Shown in pieces: positions 45,349 through 57,389 of a stretch of DNA of 64,000 nucleotides (positions are counted from its first letter, which is position 1; the number at the start of each line of letters is the position of its first letter). Where the stretch lies: positions 4,921,501 to 4,985,500 of the forward strand of contig NZ_CP029562.1 in assembly GCF_004136315.1 (NCBI RefSeq). The letters run 5' to 3'. This DNA is from Mesorhizobium sp. Pch-S (lineage in GTDB: Bacteria > Pseudomonadota > Alphaproteobacteria > Rhizobiales > Rhizobiaceae). The translations under genes and the position numbers were made by a program. Below the pieces are notes generated by a model that was not told where the DNA came from, made no database searches, and saw only the letters and a list, made by a program, of their open reading frames with translations.

Positions 45349-46596
45349 TCAAGCGACGCTGCGCAGCGCTGGTCTTTCGCCCTCGGTGAGCCGGGGCTCC
45401 ATGAAGCGCGCATACCATTCGACGAACTGGATCACGCCGCCTTCATGCAATTCGGAATACGGGCCCGGCTGGTAGGCCGGCGAGTTGATACCGAACGCGT
45501 TCTCCTCGACGATGCGGCGATCCTCGTCATTGGTCAGCGTCCAGACGTGGATCAGGTTCTGCAGGTCGTAGTCGACGCCTTCCACGGCATCCTTGTGCAC
45601 CAGCCATTTGGTGGTCACCGCCGTCTCGGTGGCGCTGATCGGGAGAACGCGGAACGTCACCGCGTGATCGCCCAGTATGTGGTTCCAGGTCGTCGGATAG
45701 TGGTAGAGCATCAGGGTGCCGATGCGGTCGGTGGCGACACCGTCGGACAGGTTGCGCTGCACGGCGCGCTGGCCGGTCATGGTGTAGCTCACCGCATGTG
45801 GAAGCAGTGGCGCCCGTGTCGTGCGGTACTGACCGGCCGTATCGATGACGAAGCGCGAAGGCAGCCCGTCGGCTTCGCAGCGTGCCCAGTGTTCCAGCAA
45901 CTCGGGGTCATCCTCGACACCGTTGACGCCGGTCACGGTCGGCGCTTCAGGGAAGGTCTTGCAGAGCTCCGGATGGTTACCCGCGCAATGGTAGCATTCG
46001 CGGTTGTTTTCCCAGACCAGCTTCCAGTTGCCCTTTTCGACGATCGTGCTTTCGAAGGCGATCTTGGCGTCGGCCAGGCGATGCGGCAGGAAGTAGGGCT
46101 CCATCATCTGGCGGAAGGGAGCGAAGTCCGCCGGCTGGTCGGCCAGGCAGACGAAGATGTAGCCGCCGGCGCTTTCGCAGGCGACCGGCTTCAGCCCGTA
46201 GTCGTTGCGGTCGAAGCCTTCGGCCATCTGCCGGGCGAACAGAAGCTTGCCGTCGAGGTCGTAGGTCCACTGATGGTAGGGGCAGACCAGACGGGCAGAG
46301 GTGCCTTTGTCGACGGTGCAGACGCGGCTGCCGCGATGGCGGCAGGAATTGTGGAAGGCGCGGATCTTGTTCTCGCGGTCACGCACCAGAACGATCGGGT
46401 AGGCGCCGATCTGGACGGTGAAGAAACTGCCCGGCTTGGCGATCTCGCAATCATGTCCGACGAACAGCCAGTCGCGGTACCAGATCAGCTCCATGTCGAG
46501 CTTGAAGAAATCCGGATCGGTGTAGAAGGGCTGTTCCAGCGAGAAGCCATCGCGCCTCGCGCGGATGAGCTTCAGCATTTCATGACGTGCGTCCAT
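45349..46596 (-). CDS. gbcA: GbcA-like Rieske oxygenase (glycine betaine demethylase type)
   Basis: 415 aa. Rieske ligands CRHRGSRVC and CPYHQW (about residues 85-108), iron-site region NNRECYHCAGNHPELCKTF. With the GbcB-like reductase, FdhA and GlxA/GbdR-type regulator it forms a set typical of oxidative glycine betaine demethylation, giving dimethylglycine and formaldehyde. Its ribosome site GAGGACAGG sits in a small hairpin and a cobalamin riboswitch lies about 130 bases upstream, which is unusual for this pathway. Proline betaine or another betaine is the alternative substrate. Confidence 0.85.
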   Translation of the reverse strand: MDARHEMLKLIRARRDGFSLEQPFYTDPDFFKLDMELIWYRDWLFVGHDCEIAKPGSFFTVQIGAYPIVLVRDRENKIRAFHNSCRHRGSRVCTVDKGTSARLVCPYHQWTYDLDGKLLFARQMAEGFDRNDYGLKPVACESAGGYIFVCLADQPADFAPFRQMMEPYFLPHRLADAKIAFESTIVEKGNWKLVWENNRECYHCAGNHPELCKTFPEAPTVTGVNGVEDDPELLEHWARCEADGLPSRFVIDTAGQYRTTRAPLLPHAVSYTMTGQRAVQRNLSDGVATDRIGTLMLYHYPTTWNHILGDHAVTFRVLPISATETAVTTKWLVHKDAVEGVDYDLQNLIHVWTLTNDEDRRIVEENAFGINSPAYQPGPYSELHEGGVIQFVEWYARFMEPRLTEGERPALRSVA

Positions 46597-46601
46597 GTCC
46601 T

Positions 46602-46617
46602 GTCCTCGTCAAAGGAC
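46602..46617 (-). promoter_or_regulatory. Short hairpin at the gbcA ribosome site
   Basis: In transcript sense GTCCT and AGGAC form a 5-bp stem with a 6-base loop; the right arm is part of the gbcA ribosome site, 5 bases before the ATG. It could be the translational output of the upstream riboswitch. Confidence 0.4.
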
Positions 46618-46727
46618 TGAACTGGTGGTGATGGAGGGTAGATGGCCATGTTGGACGGTCTTTGACCGGCGCACGGCTTTCTGCCTCTTGACCGCCCACC
46701 GCGATCAGTCGAGTTCCAAAAAGTCCA

Positions 46728-46900
46728 GGGCTGGTTTCCGGGCTCCGAAGCTGTCCTTGTGGACCGTCTCGACACCTTCCCAGGCTTTCGCCCAGTGGTC
46801 TGTCGTCGAGACAGAAGCTTCGCTACCGTTGCGGGGGCAGCGCCGGCGTCAAACCGGCTTCCCAATTATCCCTCCGGCGGGGTTCGCCGGAGAGCACCTT
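46728..46900 (-). promoter_or_regulatory. Cobalamin riboswitch in the leader of the gbcA operon
   Basis: On the minus strand: GGGAAGCCGGT, GCTGCCCCCGCAACGGT (plus 46826-46842), ACCACTGGGCGAAAGCCTGGGAAGG in order, and AGCCCGGAAACCAGCC (plus 46729-46744). These are all the diagnostic cobalamin aptamer blocks. The element lies 84 bp after the metH stop and about 130 bp before gbcA, all on the same strand, so it belongs to the gbcA leader rather than to metH. Confidence 0.9.
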
Positions 46901-46983
46901 GAACGTGCCGATCTGATCACGGACGCCGCGCCGGTGCGATGACGAAAGCGACATCGGCGCAGTGCAAAGACGACAGGCCGGAA

Positions 46984-50781
<3,798 letters not shown>

Positions 50782-50826
50782 ATTGCGACACTCTTCATTC
50801 CAGGAACGACGTCGCCAAAACTAATC

Positions 50827-50846
50827 ACATAAAGACATCTTTATGT
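50827..50846. promoter_or_regulatory. Perfect palindrome upstream of metH, probable methionine-regulator operator
   Basis: ACATAAAGA (50827-50835), CA, TCTTTATGT (50838-50846): 9-bp perfect arms, 46 bp before the metH start. The same 8-2-8 architecture lies upstream of mesX. ATAAAG palindromes are typical of ArsR-family SAH/methionine regulators of proteobacteria. Bases 50847-51005 hold the mur upstream region without another gene. Confidence 0.6.
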
Positions 50847-51005
50847 CAATATGCGGATGCTCCCTGGTTGCGGGACCTTGGTTCCGTGCCGTTGCTCTGT
50901 CACTCTCAAAGCACGGCAATGTTTTTTGCGAATGCGACGCATCTGAGATAGGAAAGCCCAATCGGCGAAAGCCTGTCAAAAGCCGAGCAAGGGGAGACCC
51001 ACAGG

Positions 51006-51431
51006 TTGGAACGGAACATCGCGGATCTTTGCCGGGAGTTCGGCTTGCGCCTGACCGGCCCGCGCCGAATCATCATGCAGGTCCTGTTCGAGTCGAGCGA
51101 TCATCCCGACGTCGTCGAATTGCACCGCCGCGTCACCGCGCTCGAACCGACGATTTCACTCGCCACGGTCTACCGTACGGTCAACCTGCTGCGCGAGAAG
51201 GGCGTCCTGGAGCGCCACACCTTCGGCGATGGCCGTGCCCGCTACGAGACCACGCCGCGCGAACACCATGACCATTTCATCAATGTGGAAACCGGAACCG
51301 TCATCGAATTTCAGTCCGAGGAAATCGAGCGCCTGCAGGAGGAGATCGCCCGCAAGCATGGTTTCACCATCGTCAGCCACAAGCTCGAAATCTATGTGCG
51401 GCCCCTGAAGCGGGGCCGGAACAGAAGCTAG
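51006..51431 (+). CDS. mur: Fur-family regulator, Mur-type (manganese uptake regulator)
   Basis: 141 aa from a TTG at 51006 (GGGGAG about 10 bases upstream). Fur fold: winged helix FGLRLTGPRRIIMQVLFESSDHPDVVELHRRVTALEPTISLATVYRTVNLLREKGVLERHTFGDGRARYE and metal site HHDHFINVETGTVIEFQSEEIERLQEEIARKHGF. In rhizobia the Fur homologue beside sitABCD is Mur, which represses Mn uptake with Mn(II). Convergent with sitD. Confidence 0.87.
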   Translation: MERNIADLCREFGLRLTGPRRIIMQVLFESSDHPDVVELHRRVTALEPTISLATVYRTVNLLREKGVLERHTFGDGRARYETTPREHHDHFINVETGTVIEFQSEEIERLQEEIARKHGFTIVSHKLEIYVRPLKRGRNRS

Positions 51432-51525
51432 AGCATTTTGTAGCCAAGTGGGACCATTTGGCGTTACAAAAATGCATTGAAAACAAAATCTTAGAGCGTT
51501 TCCGTGAAAAGCGGAAACGCTCTGG
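51431..51525. repeat. RIME-like intergenic repeat, copy 2
   Basis: Very similar to 19161-19254: first palindrome GCATTTTGTAG ... TACAAAAATGC, then AGAGCGTTTCCGT ... CGGAAACGCTCT. It sits between the convergent mur and sitD genes, where a double hairpin could end both transcripts. Confidence 0.75.
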
Positions 51526-51593
51526 AGCGGTTTGCGGTTTGGCGCGAACGGCAATCGGCTCTCGCTTGCTCCGGCCGAGGACCGCAGGCCTCG

Positions 51594-52436
51594 TCAGCCT
51601 GCGATATGGCTGGTCTCTGCCCGTGCGGCCCGCAGGCTGGTGACGAGGAACGCCATGATGAACAGGACTGTCAGCAGCAGCACGATGGTCGGCGCGGGTG
51701 CGCTGTCGATGAAGAACGACAGGTAGACCCCCAGCAATGACGCGCCGACCGCGATCACCACCGAAAGCCAGAGCATGGCGCTGAAGCGCGTGGTCAGCAG
51801 GAAGGCGATAGCGCCGGGCGCGATCAGCATGGCGATGGCGAGGATGATGCCGACAGCTTTCAGTGCGCCGACAATGGTCAGCGAGATCAGGCACAGCAGG
51901 CCGTAGTGCAGCAGCTGTACCCGCAGCCCGACGGCTCTCGCCTGCGCCGGGTCGAAGGCATGCAGCAGGAAGTCGCGCCATTTGAGGCCGATGATGCCGG
52001 CGGTTATCGCCGCGACGACGGCTGTTTCGACGATGTCGCGCAGGCCGATGCCGAGGATGTCACCGAACAGGATATGGTCGAGATGAACCTCGGACTGGAT
52101 CTTGACGTAGAGTACCAGTCCAAGCCCGAACATGCCGGAAAACACGATGCCCATCACCGTGTCCTGCTTGATGCGGCTGTTGTCCTTGAGGAAGCCGGTG
52201 GCGAGCGCACAGATCATGCCGGCCGCGAAGGCGCCGACCGCGTAGGGCAGGCCGACAATGTAGGCGAGCACCACGCCGGGAAAGACGGCGTGGCTGATGG
52301 CGTCGCCCATCAGCGACCAGCCCTTGAGCACGAGGAAGCAGGAGAGCAGGGCGGTGGGAACCGCAACCAGAACCGCAATGACCATCGCATTGATCATGAA
52401 ATCGAACTGGAAGGGAGCGAGCAAGGTATCCAACAT
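51594..52436 (-). CDS. sitD: SitD, manganese/iron ABC transporter permease
   Basis: 280 aa from the ATG at 52436, 2 bp after sitC. About eight membrane segments with the ABC-3 permease pattern (FLVLKGWSLMGDAISHAVFPGVVLAYIVGLPYAVGAF ... AVGIILAIAMLIAPGAIAFLLTTRFSAML). Second permease of the Mn(II)/Fe(II) importer. Confidence 0.93.
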   Translation of the reverse strand: MLDTLLAPFQFDFMINAMVIAVLVAVPTALLSCFLVLKGWSLMGDAISHAVFPGVVLAYIVGLPYAVGAFAAGMICALATGFLKDNSRIKQDTVMGIVFSGMFGLGLVLYVKIQSEVHLDHILFGDILGIGLRDIVETAVVAAITAGIIGLKWRDFLLHAFDPAQARAVGLRVQLLHYGLLCLISLTIVGALKAVGIILAIAMLIAPGAIAFLLTTRFSAMLWLSVVIAVGASLLGVYLSFFIDSAPAPTIVLLLTVLFIMAFLVTSLRAARAETSHIAG

Positions 52437-52438
52437 GG

Positions 52439-53299
52439 TCAGGCTGTCCTTTCCAGCGCCTGGGCGGCGCGCCGGCGCGCTGCCAGCATGCCGTGCTTGG
52501 GTGCGAAGACGAAGGCGGTCAGAAAGATCAGCGTCTGCAGAACCACGATGATGCCGCCGGTCGCCCCATCGAGGAAGTAGCTGGCATAGGCGCCGATGAA
52601 GCTGGTGGCAGCCCCGATGACTACGGCGATCACAAGCAGGCGGGGGAAGCGATCGGTCAACAGATAGGCCGTGGCACCCGGCGTCACCACCATGCAGATC
52701 ACCAGGAAGGCGCCGACCGTCTGCAGCGCGGCAACCGTCGATGCCGACAGCAGGGTGAAGAACATGATCTTGAGCGCCGCCGGGTTGAGGCCGATCGAGC
52801 GCGCATGGCTTTCGTCGAAGAAGACGACCATCAGGTCCTTCCATTTCAGCAGCAGGATGGCCAGCGAGACGAAACCGATGATGGCCAGCTGCAGCGTGTC
52901 TTCAGGCGTGATGGCAAGGATGTTGCCAAGCACGATGGTCTGAATGTTCACGGAGGTCGGCGACAGCGAGACCATGAACAGGCCGAGCCCGAAGAAAGAG
53001 GAGAAGATCAGGCCGATGATGGCATCTTCCTTCAGCTTGGTGCGCTGGTTGAGGAAAAGCATCGCAGCGGCGGCGAGACCGCCGGAGAAGAAGGCACCGA
53101 TCGAGAAGGGCAGCCCCAGCATGTAGGCACCCGCGACACCCGGCACGATCGAATGCGAGAGCGCGTCGCCGATCAGCGACCAGCCTTTCAGCATGAGATA
53201 GCAGGAGAGGAAGGCGCACACGCCGCCGACGAGCGCCGAAACCCACATCGCGTTGAGCATGTACTGGTAGCCGAAGGGCTCGAGGAGCAGCGCGCTCAT
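52439..53299 (-). CDS. sitC: SitC, manganese/iron ABC transporter permease
   Basis: 286 aa, overlapping sitB by ATGA. ABC-3 permease pattern [41 protein letters not shown] ... [28 protein letters not shown]. Pairs with SitD. Confidence 0.93.
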   Translation of the reverse strand: MSALLLEPFGYQYMLNAMWVSALVGGVCAFLSCYLMLKGWSLIGDALSHSIVPGVAGAYMLGLPFSIGAFFSGGLAAAAMLFLNQRTKLKEDAIIGLIFSSFFGLGLFMVSLSPTSVNIQTIVLGNILAITPEDTLQLAIIGFVSLAILLLKWKDLMVVFFDESHARSIGLNPAALKIMFFTLLSASTVAALQTVGAFLVICMVVTPGATAYLLTDRFPRLLVIAVVIGAATSFIGAYASYFLDGATGGIIVVLQTLIFLTAFVFAPKHGMLAARRRAAQALERTA

Positions 53300-54195
53300 T
53301 CGCTGTCCTCCCTGAACTGCTGCTGCATGGCCCCGGGTTCGCCGTAGAAGACCAGCGGCCGCTCGTCATCGGTGATGACGGCCAGGCGGCGTCGGTCTTT
53401 GTCCTCATGCAGTCCAGCGCCACCGAGAACGAAATGGCGCAGCACACCGCCGAAGGCCTTCTCCAGATTGGCCTGGGTGAAGGTCTCGGCGGTCGGGCCG
53501 GAGGCAAGCACGGTGTTTTTCAAAAGCACGGTGCGGTCGCAGAATTCCGGCACGCTGCCGAGATTGTGCGTCGACACCAGCATGACGCGACCCTCGTCGC
53601 GCAAGGCGCGCAACAGGTCGATGATGGCGTCCTCGGTCTTGACGTCGACGCCGGTGAACGGTTCGTCGAGCAGGATGACGCGCCCGTCCTGCGCCAGCGC
53701 ACGCGCCAGGAAGACGCGCTTCTTCTGCCCGCCCGACAGTTCGCCGATCTGGCGTTTGCGGAACTCCGACATGCCGACACGGGCCAATGCCGCAGAGACC
53801 GCCTCACGGTCGGCAGCCTTCGGAATGCGCATCATGTTCATGTGGCCGTAGCGGCCCATCATGACGACATCCTCGACCAGGACCGGAAAGTTCCAGTCGA
53901 CCTCCTCGGCCTGCGGCACATAGGCGACCAGGTTGCTGCGCAGTGCCTCGGCGACGGGCATGCCGAGCACCTGGATGCTGCCTTTGGCCAGCCGCACGAA
54001 GCCCATGATCGCCTTGAACAGGGTCGACTTGCCCGAGCCGTTGACGCCGACCAGCGCCGTGATCGTGCCGGTCGGGACCTCGAAGCTGGCATCACGCATC
54101 GCGGTCTGGCCGTTGCGATAGGTGACGGTCGCGTCCTTGACGGAGATGCCAGCCGGCGAGGCCGGCTGGGCGATGATCTTGAAGGCAGCCGTCAT
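53296..54195 (-). CDS. sitB: SitB, manganese/iron ABC transporter ATPase
   Basis: 299 aa from the ATG at 54195, overlapping sitA by ATGA. Walker [16 protein letters not shown]-loop [14 protein letters not shown], signature [15 protein letters not shown], Walker [13 protein letters not shown], switch His VSTHNLGSV. Energises Mn uptake. Confidence 0.94.
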   Translation of the reverse strand: MTAAFKIIAQPASPAGISVKDATVTYRNGQTAMRDASFEVPTGTITALVGVNGSGKSTLFKAIMGFVRLAKGSIQVLGMPVAEALRSNLVAYVPQAEEVDWNFPVLVEDVVMMGRYGHMNMMRIPKAADREAVSAALARVGMSEFRKRQIGELSGGQKKRVFLARALAQDGRVILLDEPFTGVDVKTEDAIIDLLRALRDEGRVMLVSTHNLGSVPEFCDRTVLLKNTVLASGPTAETFTQANLEKAFGGVLRHFVLGGAGLHEDKDRRRLAVITDDERPLVFYGEPGAMQQQFREDSE

Positions 54196-55112
54196 TGCGA
54201 GAGGCCTTCGGCCAGACCCTGCCGCAAGGTGTCTGAGGTGACGCGCAGCAGGTCGATATAGGTCGGCACCGGACCGTCCGCTTCGCTGAGCGAATCGACA
54301 TAGAGCACGCCGCCATAATGCGCGCCGGTCTCGCGGGCCACCTGCCGTGCGGGCTTGTCGGAAACAGTACTCTCGGAAAAGACCGCGACGATCCCGTTCG
54401 CCTTGACGGCATCGATCACCTTGCGGACCTGCTGCGGCGTTCCCTGCTGGTCGGCATTGATCGGCCACAGATAAAGCTCCTGCATGCCGAAGTCGCGGGC
54501 CAGGTAGCTGAAGGCGCCCTCGCTCGACACCAGCCAGCGCTTGTCCTGCGGGATCTCCTCGAGCTTCTGGCGGATCGGCGCAATCGTCGCCTCGATCTTC
54601 TGCTTGTAGGCCTCGGCATTGGCCCGATAGGTATCGACATTGGCCGGATCGTTCTTGATGAAGGCGTCGCGGATGTTGTCGACGTAGATCAGCGCGTTCT
54701 TGGGCGACATCCAGGCGTGCGGATTGGGCTTGCCGGTGTAGGGCCCTTCAGTGATGCCCATCGGCTCGACACCTTGAGAAACGACAGCGCTCGGCACGTC
54801 ATGCAGGTTCTGGAAGAACTTCTCGAACCACAATTCGAGATTGAGGCCGTTCCAAAGGATCAGCTTCGCGCCCTGCGCGCGCTGGATGTCGCCCGGCGTC
54901 GGCGCATAATTGTGGATCTCGGCGCCTGGTCTGGTGATCGATTCCACGATGGCGGCATCGCCGGCGACATTCTTCGCCATGTCGGCGATGACCGTGAAGG
55001 TGGTAACGGCCTTGAATTTCTCCTGCGCGGCCGCCGGTGCGATCGCCAGGACGGCACTGACGGCCATTCCCATCGCTGCGGCCAGGATCGACCGTCTCAT
55101 CCCATCATGCAT
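54192..55112 (-). CDS. sitA: SitA, periplasmic manganese/iron-binding protein
   Basis: 306 aa with AGGAGG six bases before the ATG at 55112. Signal peptide ([28 protein letters not shown]) and cluster A-I metal-binding protein features: [62 protein letters not shown], supplying the His, His, Glu and Asp ligands typical of Mn/Fe/Zn binders. A palindromic Mur-type operator precedes it. Context with mur and a Mn/Fe-type NrdB favours manganese over zinc. Confidence 0.92.
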   Translation of the reverse strand: MHDGMRRSILAAAMGMAVSAVLAIAPAAAQEKFKAVTTFTVIADMAKNVAGDAAIVESITRPGAEIHNYAPTPGDIQRAQGAKLILWNGLNLELWFEKFFQNLHDVPSAVVSQGVEPMGITEGPYTGKPNPHAWMSPKNALIYVDNIRDAFIKNDPANVDTYRANAEAYKQKIEATIAPIRQKLEEIPQDKRWLVSSEGAFSYLARDFGMQELYLWPINADQQGTPQQVRKVIDAVKANGIVAVFSESTVSDKPARQVARETGAHYGGVLYVDSLSEADGPVPTYIDLLRVTSDTLRQGLAEGLSQ

Positions 55113-55133
55113 GAATGCCTCCTAGTTGCGACT

Positions 55134-55173
55134 AATTCTCATTTGCATTCGACCTTTGATGCAAATGAGAATT
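55134..55173. promoter_or_regulatory. Palindromic Mur/Fur-type operator upstream of sitA
   Basis: AATTCTCATTTGCAT (55134-55148) and ATGCAAATGAGAATT (55159-55173) are perfect 15-bp inverted arms around a 10-base spacer, 22 bp before the sitA start. A third partial copy (TTTGCAATAAGAAT) follows at 55175-55188. TGCAAAT-rich dyads are the Mur-responsive type in rhizobia. Confidence 0.75.
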
Positions 55174-55220
55174 GTTTGCAATAAGAATCTGCAGGAAGCG
55201 GGCTGAAGCCGGGTCTTCTC

Positions 55221-56003
55221 CTAGCTGCCGTGCGCGCCTTTCTTCCGGAGCAGGGCTTCGACAATCCAGCCCTTGCCGTCGAGCGCTTCGTTGCGAACCT
55301 GTTCGAGCCCTCCGACGATCTCCCGCAGCCTGCCGGAGACGAGCATGTCGTCCGGCATGCCGGCATAGAGGGTCCAATGCACGTCGTTGTGGCCGCCGAC
55401 GGTGTCCGCCGCCGGGGCGGCAGGCTGCATGAACACGATGGTGTCGGCGTTGTTTGGGAAACCGCCAGCAAGCGAACGCCCGGTCGCCGTCAGAATCGAT
55501 CGGCCGACATTGCACAACGCCACCTTGTGCGCCGTCGTCAGCACCTGGATGCCGCTGTTGCCGGGGATCACCTCATAGTCCAGCTCGAAATCTCCGCTCG
55601 ATCGCAGTCGCTGCAGGATACGTGCCAGCGTTTCGATCAGCGAAAACCCGCTCCTGACCAGGAATGCCCCGCACTCGGAAGCATCCAGTTCCTCGAAGGA
55701 GAGACCGGCATGCCGAAGGTCGTCAGCAGGTTCCACGCCGCCGTCCCTGTGCTGCGGTTCCTTGTAGGAAGTGGTGCGGAACGGCCGGTTCCGCACATAG
55801 AGTTCGATGATCTCCGCACGAAGGCGGGCAGGGTCCTTCATGCGTCTGGCGAGGTCCTTGCCGGCGCCCTTGTCAGGGCCTTCGCCAGGCCCGTGATAAG
55901 GAATGAAGAACAGGGTCACGTGGCCGCGGACATTGACCGCTTGCACCGTCACGAAATCCGGATTGCCGGCACCGATCCCGACGATGAGGACCTTGCGCCT
56001 CAT
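55221..56003 (-). CDS. CobF-like tetrapyrrole methylase homologue, degenerate, in nrd operon
   Basis: 260 aa starting in an ATGA overlap with the 80-aa ORF. The start VLIVGIGAGNPDFVTVQAVN (residues 5-24) and later parts (ECGAFLV, YEVIPGNSGIQVL, ATGRSLAGGFPNNADTIVFM, DDMLVSGRLREIV, GWIVEALLRKKG) align with CobF, precorrin-6A synthase. However the conserved SAM-site stretch WGDP that follows GAFLV in CobF is replaced by RSGFSLIETL (residues 117-126), and residues about 36-56 look like an insertion. It may be a diverged corrinoid- or nucleotide-binding protein rather than an active methylase. Location last in the riboswitch-controlled nrd operon is unusual. Confidence 0.75.
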   Translation of the reverse strand: MRRKVLIVGIGAGNPDFVTVQAVNVRGHVTLFFIPYHGPGEGPDKGAGKDLARRMKDPARLRAEIIELYVRNRPFRTTSYKEPQHRDGGVEPADDLRHAGLSFEELDASECGAFLVRSGFSLIETLARILQRLRSSGDFELDYEVIPGNSGIQVLTTAHKVALCNVGRSILTATGRSLAGGFPNNADTIVFMQPAAPAADTVGGHNDVHWTLYAGMPDDMLVSGRLREIVGGLEQVRNEALDGKGWIVEALLRKKGAHGS

Positions 56004-56242
56004 TGTCGGATCGCGGATCCTGGGGCGATCGACCCCTGCAGGGCCTCGAAAAGCTCGACGAGCCGGCGCGGTCCGGGATGGTCTCCCTGGTATCGCTGCA
56101 GTCTGGCGATCTCGATGTTCGCCGCCGCAGCAAGGTCCGCGCCGACGGGTTGCGCAAGCAGCCACGACAGGAACACGTCTTCCGGCTGCTGCAGCGCTGC
56201 CGACTGTCCGGCGATTTGCCGTGGCTCGACGTTCAGTCCCAT
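56000..56242 (-). CDS. Small hypothetical protein, 80 aa, between nrdB and cobF-like gene
   Basis: ATG at 56242 overlaps the nrdB end by 10 bases, and the stop overlaps the next gene by ATGA, so it is embedded in the operon. Product [80 protein letters not shown], helical, no Cys. No recognised family; its middle resembles the 92-aa protein of the gbcA operon. Confidence 0.7.
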   Translation of the reverse strand: MGLNVEPRQIAGQSAALQQPEDVFLSWLLAQPVGADLAAAANIEIARLQRYQGDHPGPRRLVELFEALQGSIAPGSAIRQ

Positions 56243-57360
56243 GCCAGCGCTCCGCCGTTCTGGTACTCGATGACGCGGGTCTCGAAGAAGTTCTTTTCCT
56301 TCTTCAGGTCCATCGCTTCCGACATCCATGGAAACGGGTTGTCGGCTTCCGCAAACACGGGGTGAAGACCGAGCTGGGCGCAGCGCCGGTTGGCGATGAA
56401 ATGCATGTACTGCTCGCACAGCGCCGCGTTGAGCCCGAGGAATCCTCTCGGCATGGTATCGCGGCCGTACGAGGCCTCCAGTTCCGCGGCATCCGCGATC
56501 ATGCCGCGCACCTCTTCCTGGAATGCCTTCGTCCACAGATGCGGGTTTTCGATCTTGATCTGGTTGATGACGTCGATGCCGAAATTGAGATGGATGGACT
56601 CGTCGCGCAGGATGTACTGGTACTGCTCGGCAATGCCGACCATCTTGTTGCGCCGGCCGAGCGACAGGATCTGTGCGAAGCCGGTGTAAAACCACATGCC
56701 TTCAAAGATGACATAGAAGGCGACGAGGTCGCGCAGGAAGGCCTGGTCCGCTTCCAGCGTGCCCGTGCGGAAGTCCGGATCGTCGAGATGCTGCGTGTGC
56801 TGCAGCGCCCACGCCGCCTTGTCGGTGATCGACGGCACCTCGCGATACATGTTGAACAGCTCGCCTTCGTCCAGCGACAGGCTTTCGACGATGTACTGGA
56901 AGGTATGGGTGTGGATAGCCTCCTCGAAGGCCTGGCGCAGCAGATACTGCCGGCATTCCGGATTGGTGAGATGCCGGTAGATGGCAAGCACGATGTTGTT
57001 GGCGACAAGCGATTCCGATGCGGCGAAGAAGCCGAGATTGCGCTTGATCATGCGCCTTTCATCGTCGGTGAGGCCGTCTTTCGACTTCCACAGCGCGATG
57101 TCGGCCTGCATCGACACTTCGGTCGGCATCCAGTGGTTGTTGCAGCCGGAGAGATATTTCTCCCACGCCCAGCGGTATTTCAGCGGCAGCAGCTGGTTCA
57201 CGTCAGCACGCGCATTGATCATGCGTTTTTCGTCGACGGAAACTCGGGCACCGCTGCGATCGATCTCGCCGAGGCCGGTGGCGGCGGCAACGGGTGGCAT
57301 ATCCGCCGCGAGATCTATGATGGCTTTGGGCTGGGCTTTCGGTTCTGACCAGTCGAGCAT
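56233..57360 (-). CDS. nrdB: NrdB, class I ribonucleotide reductase beta subunit, class Ic-like (Phe at radical-Tyr site)
   Basis: 375 aa from the ATG at 57360 (AAGGAG upstream). Metal ligands are E116 (AASES), E147 and H150 (EEAIHTHTF), E220 (VIFEG), E254 and H257 (RDESIH). Their spacing equals that of Chlamydia trachomatis R2 (E89, E120, H123, E193, E227, H230). The residue four after H150, the radical Tyr in E. coli NrdB, is F154, as in the chlamydial Mn(IV)/Fe(III) enzyme; a Tyr lies at 156. It should make the oxidant for NrdA using oxygen. Start of the next ORF overlaps its end. Confidence 0.93.
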   Translation of the reverse strand: MLDWSEPKAQPKAIIDLAADMPPVAAATGLGEIDRSGARVSVDEKRMINARADVNQLLPLKYRWAWEKYLSGCNNHWMPTEVSMQADIALWKSKDGLTDDERRMIKRNLGFFAASESLVANNIVLAIYRHLTNPECRQYLLRQAFEEAIHTHTFQYIVESLSLDEGELFNMYREVPSITDKAAWALQHTQHLDDPDFRTGTLEADQAFLRDLVAFYVIFEGMWFYTGFAQILSLGRRNKMVGIAEQYQYILRDESIHLNFGIDVINQIKIENPHLWTKAFQEEVRGMIADAAELEASYGRDTMPRGFLGLNAALCEQYMHFIANRRCAQLGLHPVFAEADNPFPWMSEAMDLKKEKNFFETRVIEYQNGGALAWD

Positions 57361-57389
57361 CTTGTTGTCTCCTTCTTTTTCTCTGCTGC

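Noticed and set aside
46728..46900. Assigning the cobalamin riboswitch to metH
   Set aside because: The aptamer is on the metH strand but after its stop codon, so it can only act on the downstream gbcA operon.
54192..55112. ZnuA instead of SitA
   Set aside because: Zinc-type ZnuA proteins usually have a His/Asp-rich loop, absent here; neighbouring mur and two permease genes fit SitABCD.
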